Source of the DNA: an uncultured Duncaniella sp.
GTDB taxonomy: Bacteria > Bacteroidota > Bacteroidia > Bacteroidales > Muribaculaceae
Reading direction: 5' to 3'
Assembly: GCA_958352885.1 (NCBI GenBank)
Contig: CATWQI010000010.1
Coordinates: forward strand, 1-64,000
Length of the DNA stretch: 64,000 nt
Shown: positions 31,694 through 40,637 of the stretch, piece after piece
How the letters are laid out: every line of letters starts with the position of its first letter
Numbering within the stretch: the stretch's first letter is position 1
Program-made: the position numbers and the translations under genes
The notes under the pieces: model-generated
What the model was told of the DNA's origin: nothing
The model's input: only the letters and a program-made list of their open reading frames with translations
The model's database searches: none

Positions 31694-33085
31694 TTATGCC
31701 TTAATTAGTTTCTTTAGGTCAGAGCCTATGTCACGGCGCATATACTTGCCTTCGAACTGTACGGTGTCAGCGGCGGCGTAGCTGTGGGTCAGAGCGTCAT
31801 CTATGTCATTGCCGTAAGCGCTGCAAGCTATCACTCTGCCACCTGAAGTCAGCAGTTCACCGTTTTCGTCAAGTCTGGTGCCTGCGTGGAAGAGGATTGC
31901 GTCCTTGACCTCATCAGTGCCTGTGATTACTTTGCCTTTGGGGTAGCTGCCGGGATAGCCGCCGGAAACCACCATGACTGTGGTGGCATATCTCGGGTCC
32001 TCCACAAGTGGAAGGGCGGAAAGATTACCCATCGCAGCCGCTTCAAGCAGAGGCAGGAGGTCGGAGGCGATACGGAGCATCACCACTTCGGTCTCTGGGT
32101 CACCCATGCGTACGTTATACTCAATCACCATAGGCTCGCCTTCTACATTGATGAGTCCAAGGAAGATGAAGCCGCGGTATGTTATGTTTTCAGCCACAAG
32201 TCCGTTGACAGTGGGGAGGATTATTCTTTCCTCGACCTTTTTCATGAATTCCTTGTCGGCGAAAACAACCGGGCTTACCGCTCCCATGCCGCCTGTGTTT
32301 GGACCGGTGTCACCTTCGCCGATACGTTTGTAGTCCTTGGCTACTGGGAGTATGCGGTAGCCGCCGTTGCCGTCGGTGAGCACGAATACCGAGCACTCGA
32401 TGCCGCTTAGGAACTCCTCAATCACTACGGTTGCCGATGATTTGCCGAACATGCCGCCGAGCATCTCCTTAAGCGAATCCTTGGCTTCCTGGAGCGAGTC
32501 GAGGATAAGCACGCCTTTGCCGGCTGCAAGTCCGTCGGCTTTCAGCACGTAGGGTGCTTTGAGCTCTTCGAGGAATGCGTAGCCGTCCTCAAGGTTTTCA
32601 GCTGTGAAGCTGTGGTAACGTGCTGTGGGGATGGAATGGCGCACCATGAACTGTTTGGCGAAATCCTTGCTCCCTTCCAGGGCTGCTCCGGCTTTTGAAG
32701 GACCTGCCACAAGCGGAGCGCCCTGACGTCCCTCGAAGTAGTCGTATATCCCTGCTACGAGCGGGTCTTCGTTGCCGACCACAACCATGTCGATGTCGTT
32801 CTCCTTTGCGAATTTCTCGATAGCCGGAAAGTCAAGGGGTGAAATGTCCACATTGGTGCCATATGCGTCGGTACCACCGTTGCCGGGCGCTATGTATAGC
32901 TTCTCCAGGCGCGGGCTCTGTGCTATTTTCCACGCCAGAGCGCATTCGCGGCCTCCGGAACCGAGGAGTAGCACATTGAGTTTTGATGACTGTTCCTGAA
33001 GAGTCTCGCCTGCGTTGAAGGGGCTCTTTTCGGGCTGGTTATTCACTGGGTAACGCATGGTGTTGAGGTTCTGTTGGATTGACAT
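31694..33085 (-). CDS. purD: Phosphoribosylamine--glycine ligase PurD, with N-terminal extension
   Basis: PurD joins glycine to phosphoribosylamine in purine synthesis, using ATP (ATP-grasp). The core from residue 36 is typical: NVLLLGSGGRE, KADGLAAGKGVLI, EEFLSGIECSVFVLTDG, TGGMGAVSPV, and the Mg-binding EYNVRMGDPETEV. Two oddities: 35 extra residues before the normal start (no ATG at the usual place, where the codon is CTC; ATG 33058 would shorten the extension to 26), and Cys48 where PurD normally has His in GGREHA. Everything else looks functional. Confidence 0.94.
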   Translation of the reverse strand: MSIQQNLNTMRYPVNNQPEKSPFNAGETLQEQSSKLNVLLLGSGGRECALAWKIAQSPRLEKLYIAPGNGGTDAYGTNVDISPLDFPAIEKFAKENDIDMVVVGNEDPLVAGIYDYFEGRQGAPLVAGPSKAGAALEGSKDFAKQFMVRHSIPTARYHSFTAENLEDGYAFLEELKAPYVLKADGLAAGKGVLILDSLQEAKDSLKEMLGGMFGKSSATVVIEEFLSGIECSVFVLTDGNGGYRILPVAKDYKRIGEGDTGPNTGGMGAVSPVVFADKEFMKKVEERIILPTVNGLVAENITYRGFIFLGLINVEGEPMVIEYNVRMGDPETEVVMLRIASDLLPLLEAAAMGNLSALPLVEDPRYATTVMVVSGGYPGSYPKGKVITGTDEVKDAILFHAGTRLDENGELLTSGGRVIACSAYGNDIDDALTHSYAAADTVQFEGKYMRRDIGSDLKKLIKA

Positions 33086-33127
33086 GGCTGCGTTTATATG
33101 GTAATATATTGTGATTGTTTAGTCGGA

Positions 33128-34720
33128 TTAATCGTTTGTCTCTTCTGCCTGAGTGTTGGAGCTGTCAGTATCGGGGCGTTTCCAACGGCGGCGTGTGCGC
33201 ATGAAAGGTCCGTCCGGAGCCGGGATAGTGGGCATTTTGGGTGTGTCGCCGAATTTCAAGGCATGAGGATTGCGGTGGCGTGACAGCAATTCTTCGGCTT
33301 CGCTCTGTGCGGCTGTTTCCTCCTTGAATTTACGCCGGCGCTCTTCACTGCGTGCGTATCCTCCTTTTTTGGGTCGGTACATGTCCTCAAGCGGGCTCGG
33401 CTTTTTTCTGGCAGGACGTTCCTGGCGGCTTGCAGAAGCCTCTTTGCCTCCCATGCCGCGTTTGCGCGCGTCCTTCTTCCATTCCTCGTCGCTTTTCCGT
33501 CCGCGGGGCTTGCGTTCCACTCTGGCGGGGCGATCGCCCTTGAGCGTGCCGCCCTCCTTCCGGAAGTCGCTTTTAGTGCCTTCGAATATTATATATTCAC
33601 GCAGTTCGCAGTCAAGGCCTCCGTTCTGCATGGACTCTTTGGTCGATGGTGTCAGCCCTATGTTGGCGAGATAGTCAAGGTTGGATGAGATGACCCAGCC
33701 GTGATATCCGAGGAATACGCGTTTGAGTTTGGTCCCGAGGAGCTTGTAAAGGGACTCCATATCCTCTACGTTGATGCGCTCTCCGTAAGGCGGATTGGTT
33801 ATGAGTATGCCCGGAGTGCCGTCGGCAGGAGCTTCGCTCCATTGCTGCAGCGGCTTGATGCGGAGGTTTATGTACTCGTCCACACCGGCTGAGAGGATGT
33901 TCCGTTCGGCTATCGCTACTGCTTTGGGCGATATGTCGGCTCCATATATCTTGAATGGGACATCACGGCGTTCGGAATTCTCGTTGAGCACCTTCTCAAA
34001 CAGTTCGCCGTCATAATCGTGCCAGTTCTCGAAGGCAAAACCTTTGCGGAAACTTCCGGGCTTTATGTTTGCGGCAATCATGGCGGCTTCAATGAGGAAT
34101 GTGCCGGAGCCGCACATCGGGTCGACAAGCGGGCAATCACCGCGCCATCCGCTCTTGAGGATTATGCCGGCGGCGAGGACTTCGTTGATAGGCGCCTCGG
34201 TCTGTGCCACACGCCATCCGCGGCGGTGCAGCGACTCGCCCGACGAGTTGAGCGATATGGTGACACGGTCCCCGTCGATGTGCACGTTTATCATCACGTC
34301 GGCGTCGTTGAGGCGTACGCCGGGGCGCTTGTCGGGACCGAATCGGTCTTTGAAATAGTCGACTATCGCATCCTTCACTCTGTAGGTCACGAACCGTGAA
34401 TGCGTGAATTCAGCCGAATGTGAAGTGGTGTCGATAGAGAAGGTCTTGTCGAGTGTCATTACGCTTGACCAGTTGAATTCCTTTACCATCTCGTAGAGGC
34501 TGTCAGGATCCTTGGCTATGAACTTGTATACGGGGCGTAGGATGCATAATGCGGTGCGGCAACAGAGGTTGGCGCGGTACATCATGGCAAGGTCCCCCTC
34601 GAATGACACCATGCGCAATCCGGGCTCGACGTTTTCGGCACCAAGCTGGCGCAATTCTTCAGCGAGTACTTCCTCAAGACCTTTCATGGTCTTGGCTACC
34701 ATTTCAAATTGGTGTTCCAT
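33128..34720 (-). CDS. THUMP domain class I SAM-dependent rRNA methyltransferase (RlmL-type)
   Basis: 530 residues. Residues about 1-165 are a ferredoxin-like/THUMP RNA-binding part, and 170-390 an N6/N2 methyltransferase with DPMCGSGTFLIEAA (SAM site) and the catalytic NPPYGERI. This is the COG0116 group whose best-known member, RlmL, methylates G2445 of 23S rRNA; the fused RlmK half of E. coli is absent, as expected in Bacteroidota. Residues about 390-530 are a long charged, Arg/Lys-rich, low-complexity tail likely to be disordered and RNA-binding. The target base is inferred. Confidence 0.88.
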   Translation of the reverse strand: MEHQFEMVAKTMKGLEEVLAEELRQLGAENVEPGLRMVSFEGDLAMMYRANLCCRTALCILRPVYKFIAKDPDSLYEMVKEFNWSSVMTLDKTFSIDTTSHSAEFTHSRFVTYRVKDAIVDYFKDRFGPDKRPGVRLNDADVMINVHIDGDRVTISLNSSGESLHRRGWRVAQTEAPINEVLAAGIILKSGWRGDCPLVDPMCGSGTFLIEAAMIAANIKPGSFRKGFAFENWHDYDGELFEKVLNENSERRDVPFKIYGADISPKAVAIAERNILSAGVDEYINLRIKPLQQWSEAPADGTPGILITNPPYGERINVEDMESLYKLLGTKLKRVFLGYHGWVISSNLDYLANIGLTPSTKESMQNGGLDCELREYIIFEGTKSDFRKEGGTLKGDRPARVERKPRGRKSDEEWKKDARKRGMGGKEASASRQERPARKKPSPLEDMYRPKKGGYARSEERRRKFKEETAAQSEAEELLSRHRNPHALKFGDTPKMPTIPAPDGPFMRTRRRWKRPDTDSSNTQAEETND

Positions 34721-34790
34721 CTGTTTGTATCTATCTGTTTGGTTGATTGCTATTGTTTTATTTGAGGAGAGCCTGTTTCCGGTGGTTGCG

Positions 34791-35711
34791 TCAACTGTCG
34801 ATTGACCTGAAATTGTCAGCTTTTGCCTGTATCAGTTTCTCTCCAGGAGCCACATCCCGTGTCACCCACAGGTTGCCTCCGATTACGGCATTGTCGCCTA
34901 TTGTGATTCTGCCGAGGATAGTAGAGTTGGCATAAATCACCACATTGTCACCGATAATCGGGTGGCGCGGAATACCCTTGACCGGATTGTTGGAGTCATC
35001 CGTCACGAAGCTTCTTGCGCCGAGTGTCACACCCTGGTAAAGCTTGACATTCTTGCCGAGTATGGCTGTTGCGCCGATAACTACACCTGTGCCGTGGTCA
35101 ATCACGAACCCTTCGCCTATTTCGGCTCCCGGATGGATGTCTATGCCGGTTTCGGAATGAGCCTGCTCTGAAATCATGCGCGGTACTATCGGAACATTGA
35201 GTTTAAGCAGCTCATGGGCTATGCGGTGGCTCATTGTGGCTCTGACGCCGGGATAGCAGGCTATCACCTCGTGGGTCGACACTGCGGCGGGGTCGCCGAG
35301 ATATGTGGCGTCGATGTCGATGTCGAGGATGTGGCGTATTTCAGGAAGACGTTCTATGAATTTCGTGGCTGTCTCTCTGGCTTCGGCGGCAAGTGTTGCA
35401 ATATCGGCTTCGCAGTATTCGGAGTCAAAGCAGAGACCGGCGGTGATTTGCTGGTGCAAAAGTCCGAACAGCTCCCGGCAGTCGATGGTCATGACGGAAC
35501 GGAGCACCGAGTAGCTTTCGGCTGACTCGTCGTAGAATCCCGGGAACATTAGCTGGCGTGAAAGCGCTACAATGCGGCGCACGGCGTCATTGGACAATAG
35601 CGGTTCTCCCTCACCGTTGCGTGAAGGGCAGACATGGCGCATGTCATCTAAACAGCAGAGGCGACCTATCACCTCATCGACGCGTTGCTGGCTGGTCGGT
35701 GTCTGTTCCAT
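34791..35711 (-). CDS. cysE: Serine O-acetyltransferase (CysE, EpsC-like)
   Basis: 306 residues. It acetylates serine to O-acetylserine, the sulfide acceptor in cysteine synthesis. An N-terminal helical SAT domain (1-165) is followed by hexapeptide repeats (170-290) with the conserved YPGVRATMSHRIAHELL, HPGAEIGEGFVIDHGTGVVIG (catalytic His region) and GVTLGARSF. The inserted loop VTDDSNNPVKGIPRHPIIGDN matches the EpsC subgroup. Driven by its own good promoter. The usual extreme C-terminal Ile that binds cysteine synthase is absent (ends in DS), so a CysE-CysK complex is unlikely. Confidence 0.93.
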   Translation of the reverse strand: MEQTPTSQQRVDEVIGRLCCLDDMRHVCPSRNGEGEPLLSNDAVRRIVALSRQLMFPGFYDESAESYSVLRSVMTIDCRELFGLLHQQITAGLCFDSEYCEADIATLAAEARETATKFIERLPEIRHILDIDIDATYLGDPAAVSTHEVIACYPGVRATMSHRIAHELLKLNVPIVPRMISEQAHSETGIDIHPGAEIGEGFVIDHGTGVVIGATAILGKNVKLYQGVTLGARSFVTDDSNNPVKGIPRHPIIGDNVVIYANSTILGRITIGDNAVIGGNLWVTRDVAPGEKLIQAKADNFRSIDS

Positions 35712-35747
35712 AATTTCATCAGAATTGTGTCATTGGATTGACGACTG

Positions 35748-35778
35748 CAAAGTTACGATTTTTTATGTATGAGTCAAA
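35748..35778 (-). promoter_or_regulatory. Promoter of cysE
   Basis: Minus-strand TTTG (35778-35775), 19-nt spacer, TAACTTTG (35755-35748), 36 nt before the ATG. Confidence 0.78.
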
Positions 35779-35822
35779 GGTTTTTTCGATGTTAGTTTGG
35801 GCAAAAGTGTGGGGTGGCGCTC

Positions 35823-36560
35823 TCAGGAGATGTTGTTTTTGCGGCGGTAGCGCTGAATCAGCGATGTGAAGTAGACGGTGAAGAGGGGGAACATGACAAT
35901 GCCGCTTACCGATACCACGCATCCGATTATTTTGCCTGTGACGGTGACGGGGTTAATGGTGCATCCGAGTGTGGTCGCATTCATGCATGCCCACCACAGT
36001 GCTGAACCGAAGTCGTTGACCATAGGGTTGATTCCATGCTCTTTGTAGAGGAATATGAGGCTTCCGAGGTATATGAATGAGCACAATATTATTATGTAGG
36101 AACACAGGAACGATGTGATTCGGTAACGGGAGATTGCGCCTACCACTATCACCATTGCCATGATACCCCTTGCCAGCGGTATGAATCTGACATAGAAAAG
36201 TTCCTCGGGTGTGATGAGGATATTGAAGTCCCTGAGTATATTGAGATAAGGGATGGACAGTACGAAGAACAGCCAGTTGTGGCGGAAATACCGCCACTTG
36301 TCGTCGCTGATGAACAGTTCTATGAAGAATGCCGTGAGGAATGTTATGCATGCCCATAGCTGGAAGTTCATGTAGAGCGGATTAGTGAGGAAATCCACAT
36401 TTTTGAATGTGTCTATTGATATGAATGTGATGAGCAGGACCGACAGTATGATTAATACCCAGTTAATCACGTCGAGAATCCGGTGTCTTGTTTTCTCCCC
36501 GATGGCAATCATAATGTTTTGGAGTTGCTTGGTTAGTTGCTTTGTGGAAACGTGTGCCAT
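35823..36560 (-). CDS. Two-pore-helix (6TM-like) ion channel with non-canonical selectivity filter
   Basis: 245 residues from ATG 36560 (a longer reading to 36668 starts in non-coding sequence). Four voltage-sensor-like helices (S1 about 32-50, S2 65-84, S3 95-110, S4 with R126, R131 and R145), then S5 (150-172), pore loop and S6 (208-232). The pore has ALWWACMNATTLGCTINPVT: aligned with K+ channels, the T-V-G-Y-G filter is T197-L-G-C-T201. The fold is clearly that of the voltage-gated channel superfamily, but potassium selectivity cannot be assumed. Single gene. Confidence 0.8.
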   Translation of the reverse strand: MAHVSTKQLTKQLQNIMIAIGEKTRHRILDVINWVLIILSVLLITFISIDTFKNVDFLTNPLYMNFQLWACITFLTAFFIELFISDDKWRYFRHNWLFFVLSIPYLNILRDFNILITPEELFYVRFIPLARGIMAMVIVVGAISRYRITSFLCSYIIILCSFIYLGSLIFLYKEHGINPMVNDFGSALWWACMNATTLGCTINPVTVTGKIIGCVVSVSGIVMFPLFTVYFTSLIQRYRRKNNIS

Positions 36561-36632
36561 AGTGGTGCGTGCGATGCACACTTGGTAGTATTGTAACAAA
36601 CCTTGCGGTAGGAGGGTTTGGGATTCGGGGCA

Positions 36633-36674
36633 ATAAAAAATCCCTTGCGGCGCGGATTGCGGTCGCAAGGGATT
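36633..36674 (-). terminator. Rho-independent terminator of the OmpA/TPR lipoprotein gene
   Basis: On the minus strand AATCCCTTGCG (36674-36664) pairs with CGCAAGGGATT (36649-36639), followed by a U-rich run (TTTTATTG). Confidence 0.85.
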
Positions 36675-36713
36675 GGTAGGTTTTAGGATTGTCCTTTACG
36701 GAAATCGGTCCGT

Positions 36714-38399
36714 TTAGAGAACGCCTGAGAGGTTCACTCGTGAGAACTCGAGGTCGGCGGCTGCGCGGCGAGCCATGGTGGGGTCAAGCTTGATGGCCTG
36801 ACGGAGGTTTGATGTAACCATCTGGTCGTTGCCGGTGCGTGCGCCGAGCACTGCCATGAGGTAGTAGGTGGTGGCGTCAGGAGCGTTGATGGCAGCGAGG
36901 GTTGATTTGGCCTTGCTGTAATCCTTGTTGAGGATGTGAGCGAGGGCTGCGTTGTTGCTCTTGTCGTTGCCGAAGGCTTTGGTGGCAGCCTTTACATCTC
37001 CCTGCTCGAGGTAGTAAACGCCAAGTGCGGAACCGAGTTCGTCAAGACCGCCGGCTTTGCCGAATGAGTTGTTGGCTGCGCGGAGGTCGTGGTTCACGAG
37101 AGCTACGAGACCCTGGTTCATCTGTGATTCGGGAGCGTTAGGCTCTACACGTGCTGCTTTCTTGAAGCTTGCCATCGCAGCGTCGAAGTCACCCTGCTGG
37201 TATTCAACCTTGCCGAGGTTGTTGAAGCCGCGGTAATCGCCGGGGAAGAGGCGTGTGGCAGTGGTGTAGATCTCTTTCTTGCGGTTGAGGTCGTCGGTGA
37301 GAGTGGCTGAATAAAGGAGCTCGTCGACAGTGAGAGTAGAGGGGTCGGTGTTGTATGCGTTTACGATTTCCTCGTCGCTCTTACCGATTACGTTGATGCT
37401 TGCGGTGATGCGTGAATAGCGGAGCTGGGGGAGGATTTCGTCGGCAAGCTGGTCAAATACGCTTGAAAGGTTGCGGATTTCGCGTTCGCGCTCTTCCGGG
37501 TCCTTGTACATTGAGAGTACGCTGAGGATGAGCTGCTTGTCCTGAATGTTGCTTGCGGCAACGAGTTTCTGGAAGCCTTCCCAGTCCTCGGGAGTGAAGT
37601 TGGCGGTAAGTTCGCCGAATTCAGTCACTTTGTCCTTCTTAAGCTGGTTCTGAAGGTACTTTGTGGTATTTGTCTCACGGTTCTCGGCAAGTCGGGTGTT
37701 GAAATCGAGTTTGCCGTCGGGTGATGCGTATGACTTGATGTTGATTTCCTCAATCTGGCGTGAGTCATCGCCTGCGGCAGCCTTGATGTCGCGGTTCAGG
37801 CGAAGTACTTCGTCGCTCTTGAGCTCGCTCTCGCGGAGATTTGCCTGGTTGATGAGGAAGTGGATGTCTGCGGAGTATTTTTCGTTTATTATACGCTGGA
37901 ATTTGTCATTTGCGGTAGCGGGCTCAACGGTTGCTGCGTCGGCAAGAGCTGCGGTGGCGATGATGCCGTCAGCCACTTTCACGCGCGGAAGCACATACTG
38001 TTTGCCTTTCTGGTCTACGGTGAATCCGAGATAGAGTTCCGAACGCTGCATTGCGGGCTCGTACACATAATTGACCGGGATGGTCACGGTACCACCATTC
38101 TCAAATGAGATAACCTGGTTGTTTCCACGCACCTTTTCGCCCTGGAAAGTCATTGGCGATGCAGCCTTTTCGGTGCCGCCATATGTGAGGTAGGGAGTTA
38201 CAGTGACAGTGGCGTTCTTCTGGAAGAATTTTGCGGGGATTCTTCCGGTCACTGTCGCAGGTACATTCTGACCCACTACTTCAAGCGGATTAGGGTTTGT
38301 AGTGAAATAATCAGCTGCGAACTGATTCATCTTTTTCCCGCATCCGGTTAACAGAAGCGCTGACCCGAGCAGGATGGATAATCCTAATTTTTTGTCCAT
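36714..38399 (-). CDS. Large lipoprotein with OmpA-like and TPR regions
   Basis: 561 residues from ATG 38399. Lipoprotein signal MDKKLGLSILLGSALLLTGC. Residues about 25-180 are a beta-rich domain, 190-330 contain an OmpA-C-like segment (DIHFLINQANLRESEL and INIKSYASPDGKLDFNTRLAENR, the peptidoglycan-binding-type loop), and 400-561 carry TPR repeats (GFNNLGKVEYQQGDFDAA, then APESQMNQGLVALVNHD). Probably an abundant outer membrane lipoprotein that bridges to peptidoglycan. Good codon use, own promoter and strong terminator suggest high expression. A longer reading to 38477 crosses its promoter. Confidence 0.8.
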   Translation of the reverse strand: MDKKLGLSILLGSALLLTGCGKKMNQFAADYFTTNPNPLEVVGQNVPATVTGRIPAKFFQKNATVTVTPYLTYGGTEKAASPMTFQGEKVRGNNQVISFENGGTVTIPVNYVYEPAMQRSELYLGFTVDQKGKQYVLPRVKVADGIIATAALADAATVEPATANDKFQRIINEKYSADIHFLINQANLRESELKSDEVLRLNRDIKAAAGDDSRQIEEINIKSYASPDGKLDFNTRLAENRETNTTKYLQNQLKKDKVTEFGELTANFTPEDWEGFQKLVAASNIQDKQLILSVLSMYKDPEEREREIRNLSSVFDQLADEILPQLRYSRITASINVIGKSDEEIVNAYNTDPSTLTVDELLYSATLTDDLNRKKEIYTTATRLFPGDYRGFNNLGKVEYQQGDFDAAMASFKKAARVEPNAPESQMNQGLVALVNHDLRAANNSFGKAGGLDELGSALGVYYLEQGDVKAATKAFGNDKSNNAALAHILNKDYSKAKSTLAAINAPDATTYYLMAVLGARTGNDQMVTSNLRQAIKLDPTMARRAAADLEFSRVNLSGVL

Positions 38400-38458
38400 A
38401 GGAATAGTTTGTGAGATTGTGTTGTATAAACGTGAATGATTGGGGATATATTTATAGG

Positions 38459-38490
38459 CAAAGTTACAATCTTCCAATGATTAAACCAAA
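38459..38490 (-). promoter_or_regulatory. Promoter of the OmpA/TPR lipoprotein gene
   Basis: Minus-strand TTTG (38490-38487), 20-nt spacer, TAACTTTG (38466-38459). Leader about 55 nt. Confidence 0.75.
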
Positions 38491-38525
38491 ATAATGTGCC
38501 AATAAGATAAATTATTTAAGGAAAA

Positions 38526-38558
38526 TTGAGACTTTCTGCTGAATTAGTTGTAATTTTG
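38526..38558 (+). promoter_or_regulatory. Promoter of speA
   Basis: TTG (38526-38528), 22-nt spacer, TAATTTTG (38551-38558). The leader to 38708 is about 140 nt. Confidence 0.55.
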
Positions 38559-38707
38559 CTGATAAATTCATAAACTGGAAGTGATATGCAGTTTTCCCAT
38601 GTCATGTAATGTTTAAAAATAATCAAAAGGATTACATTCGGGGAATATATGCGTTATAAATTAAAAAAGAGTTACTATAACAATAGGATTGCTTAAACTA
38701 TCTGCTG

Positions 38708-40609
38708 ATGAGAAAATGGCGAATAGAGGACAGCGCTGAGCTGTATAACATTCAGGGTTGGGGACGTAAGTACTTCTCCATCAATGATAAGGGTAACGTG
38801 GAGGTGACTCCCCGCGAGGGATATGCTTCGGTGGATCTCCGTGAGGTGATGGATGAACTGCAGGTCAGGGATATAACCTCGCCGGTACTGTTGCGTTTTC
38901 CCGATATTCTTGACAATCGTGTCGAGAAGATTTCCAGATGTTTCGCTGTCGCCTCAAAGCAGTATGACTACAAGGCAAAGAATTACATAATCTATCCTAT
39001 CAAGGTCAATCAGATGAGACCTGTGGTGGAGGAGATTGTGACCCACGGGGAGAAGTTCAATATAGGTCTTGAGGCTGGTTCGAAGCCTGAACTCCATGCT
39101 GTGCTTGCCACCAATATCAAGGAGAACGCCCTAATTATCTGTAACGGCTACAAGGATCAGACTTATATCGAGCTCGCTCTTCTTGCCCAGAAGATGGGAC
39201 GCCGGATATATATCGTGGTTGAGAAGCTCAATGAGCTTAAAATCACTCTTGATGTGGCTAAACGTATCGGCATAGAGCCGAATGTGGGTATCCGCATCAA
39301 GCTTGCCTCGTCAGGTTCAGGCAAGTGGGAGACAAGCGGAGGGGACCAGTCCAAGTTCGGTCTGAACTCGTCGGAGCTGCTCGAGGCTCTGGATTTCCTT
39401 GAACGGCACAAAATGAAGCATTGCCTTAAGCTGATCCATTTCCACATAGGCAGCCAGATTACCAAGATACGACATATAAAGACTGCGATCCGCGAGGCGA
39501 CACAGTTCTATGTGCAGCTGTGCCGGATGGGTTTTGATGTCGAGTTCATGGATATAGGTGGCGGACTCGGAGTGGATTATGACGGCACGAGAAGTGCTGC
39601 CTCGGGTAGCTCTATGAATTATTCGATTCAGGAGTATGCCAACGATGCCATATCGGCAATCGTGGACGCATGCGAGAAGAACAACCTGAAGCAGCCAAAC
39701 GTGATAAACGAGAGCGGGCGCTCTCTGACCGCCCACCATTCGGTACTGGTGTTCGAGGTGCTCGAGACCACACAGATGCCTATATGGAAGGACTCAAAGG
39801 ATATTGCAGGCACTGACCATGAGCTTGCCCGCGAGCTGTATGAAATATGGGACAAACTCAATCAGCAGACTTTGCTGGAAAGCTGGCATGATGCGCTCCA
39901 GATTCGTGAAGAGGCTCTTGACCGTTTCAGCCTTGGCATGCTTGACCTTCGCACACGAGCGCAGATTGAGGAGCTTTTCTGGTCCGTGGCGCGTGAGGTC
40001 GGTGAGATTGTCAATGGTATGAAGCATGCGCCGGAGGAACTGCGGAAAGTGGCTAAGATGGTGCCTGATAAGTACTTCTGTAACTTCTCGCTTTTCCAGT
40101 CGCTTCCTGACTCATGGGCTATTGACCAGGTGTTTCCTATCATTCCGCTGTCACGGCTGGATGAAAAGCCGACCAAGACCTGTACGCTTCAGGACATCAC
40201 ATGTGACAGTGATGGCAAGATAGCTAACTTCATATCTAATCATGGCGGTTGCGCAAGCTCTCTGCCGGTGCATCCGGTGAAATCCGGCGAACCGTATTAT
40301 TTAGGTGTGTTCCTTGTAGGCGCTTACCAGGAGATTCTCGGTGATATGCACAATCTGTTCGGTGACACCAATGCCGTGCATATCTCGGTGTACAAGGACC
40401 GGTATGAGATAGACAAGATTATCGACGGCGAGACTGTGGCGGACGTGCTTGACTATGTGCAGTTCAATTCCAAGAAGCTTGTGCGTAACGTGGAGGCTTG
40501 GGTTACAGCCTCAATGAAAGCCGGAAGTATCACACCTGACGAGGGGCGCGAGTTCCTCAGTAAATACCGTTCGGGTCTTTACGGCTACACATATATAGAG
40601 AAGGACTGA
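38708..40609 (+). CDS. speA: Biosynthetic arginine decarboxylase SpeA
   Basis: Decarboxylates arginine to agmatine, the start of the agmatine route to putrescine/spermidine. 633 residues, PLP-dependent fold type III. Signatures: YPIKVNQMRPVVEEI (PLP lysine), EAGSKPELHAVLA, IHFHIGSQITKI, FMDIGGGLGVDYDGT, NESGRSLTAHH, and the C-terminal VGAYQEILGDMHNLFGDTNA. The length fits the biosynthetic group. It is followed after 28 nt by truA on the same strand. Confidence 0.96.
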   Translation: MRKWRIEDSAELYNIQGWGRKYFSINDKGNVEVTPREGYASVDLREVMDELQVRDITSPVLLRFPDILDNRVEKISRCFAVASKQYDYKAKNYIIYPIKVNQMRPVVEEIVTHGEKFNIGLEAGSKPELHAVLATNIKENALIICNGYKDQTYIELALLAQKMGRRIYIVVEKLNELKITLDVAKRIGIEPNVGIRIKLASSGSGKWETSGGDQSKFGLNSSELLEALDFLERHKMKHCLKLIHFHIGSQITKIRHIKTAIREATQFYVQLCRMGFDVEFMDIGGGLGVDYDGTRSAASGSSMNYSIQEYANDAISAIVDACEKNNLKQPNVINESGRSLTAHHSVLVFEVLETTQMPIWKDSKDIAGTDHELARELYEIWDKLNQQTLLESWHDALQIREEALDRFSLGMLDLRTRAQIEELFWSVAREVGEIVNGMKHAPEELRKVAKMVPDKYFCNFSLFQSLPDSWAIDQVFPIIPLSRLDEKPTKTCTLQDITCDSDGKIANFISNHGGCASSLPVHPVKSGEPYYLGVFLVGAYQEILGDMHNLFGDTNAVHISVYKDRYEIDKIIDGETVADVLDYVQFNSKKLVRNVEAWVTASMKAGSITPDEGREFLSKYRSGLYGYTYIEKD

Positions 40610-40637
40610 CAATTCATGGGCCGGGAGGCGTAAAGTG

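Larger units (their letters stand above)
38400..38707. other. Divergent promoter region between OmpA/TPR gene and speA
   Basis: 308 nt, AT-rich. Holds a minus-strand promoter (38459-38490) and a plus-strand promoter (38526-38558). The speA leader (about 38565-38707) is roughly 140 nt and has no hairpin I trust. Confidence 0.55.
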
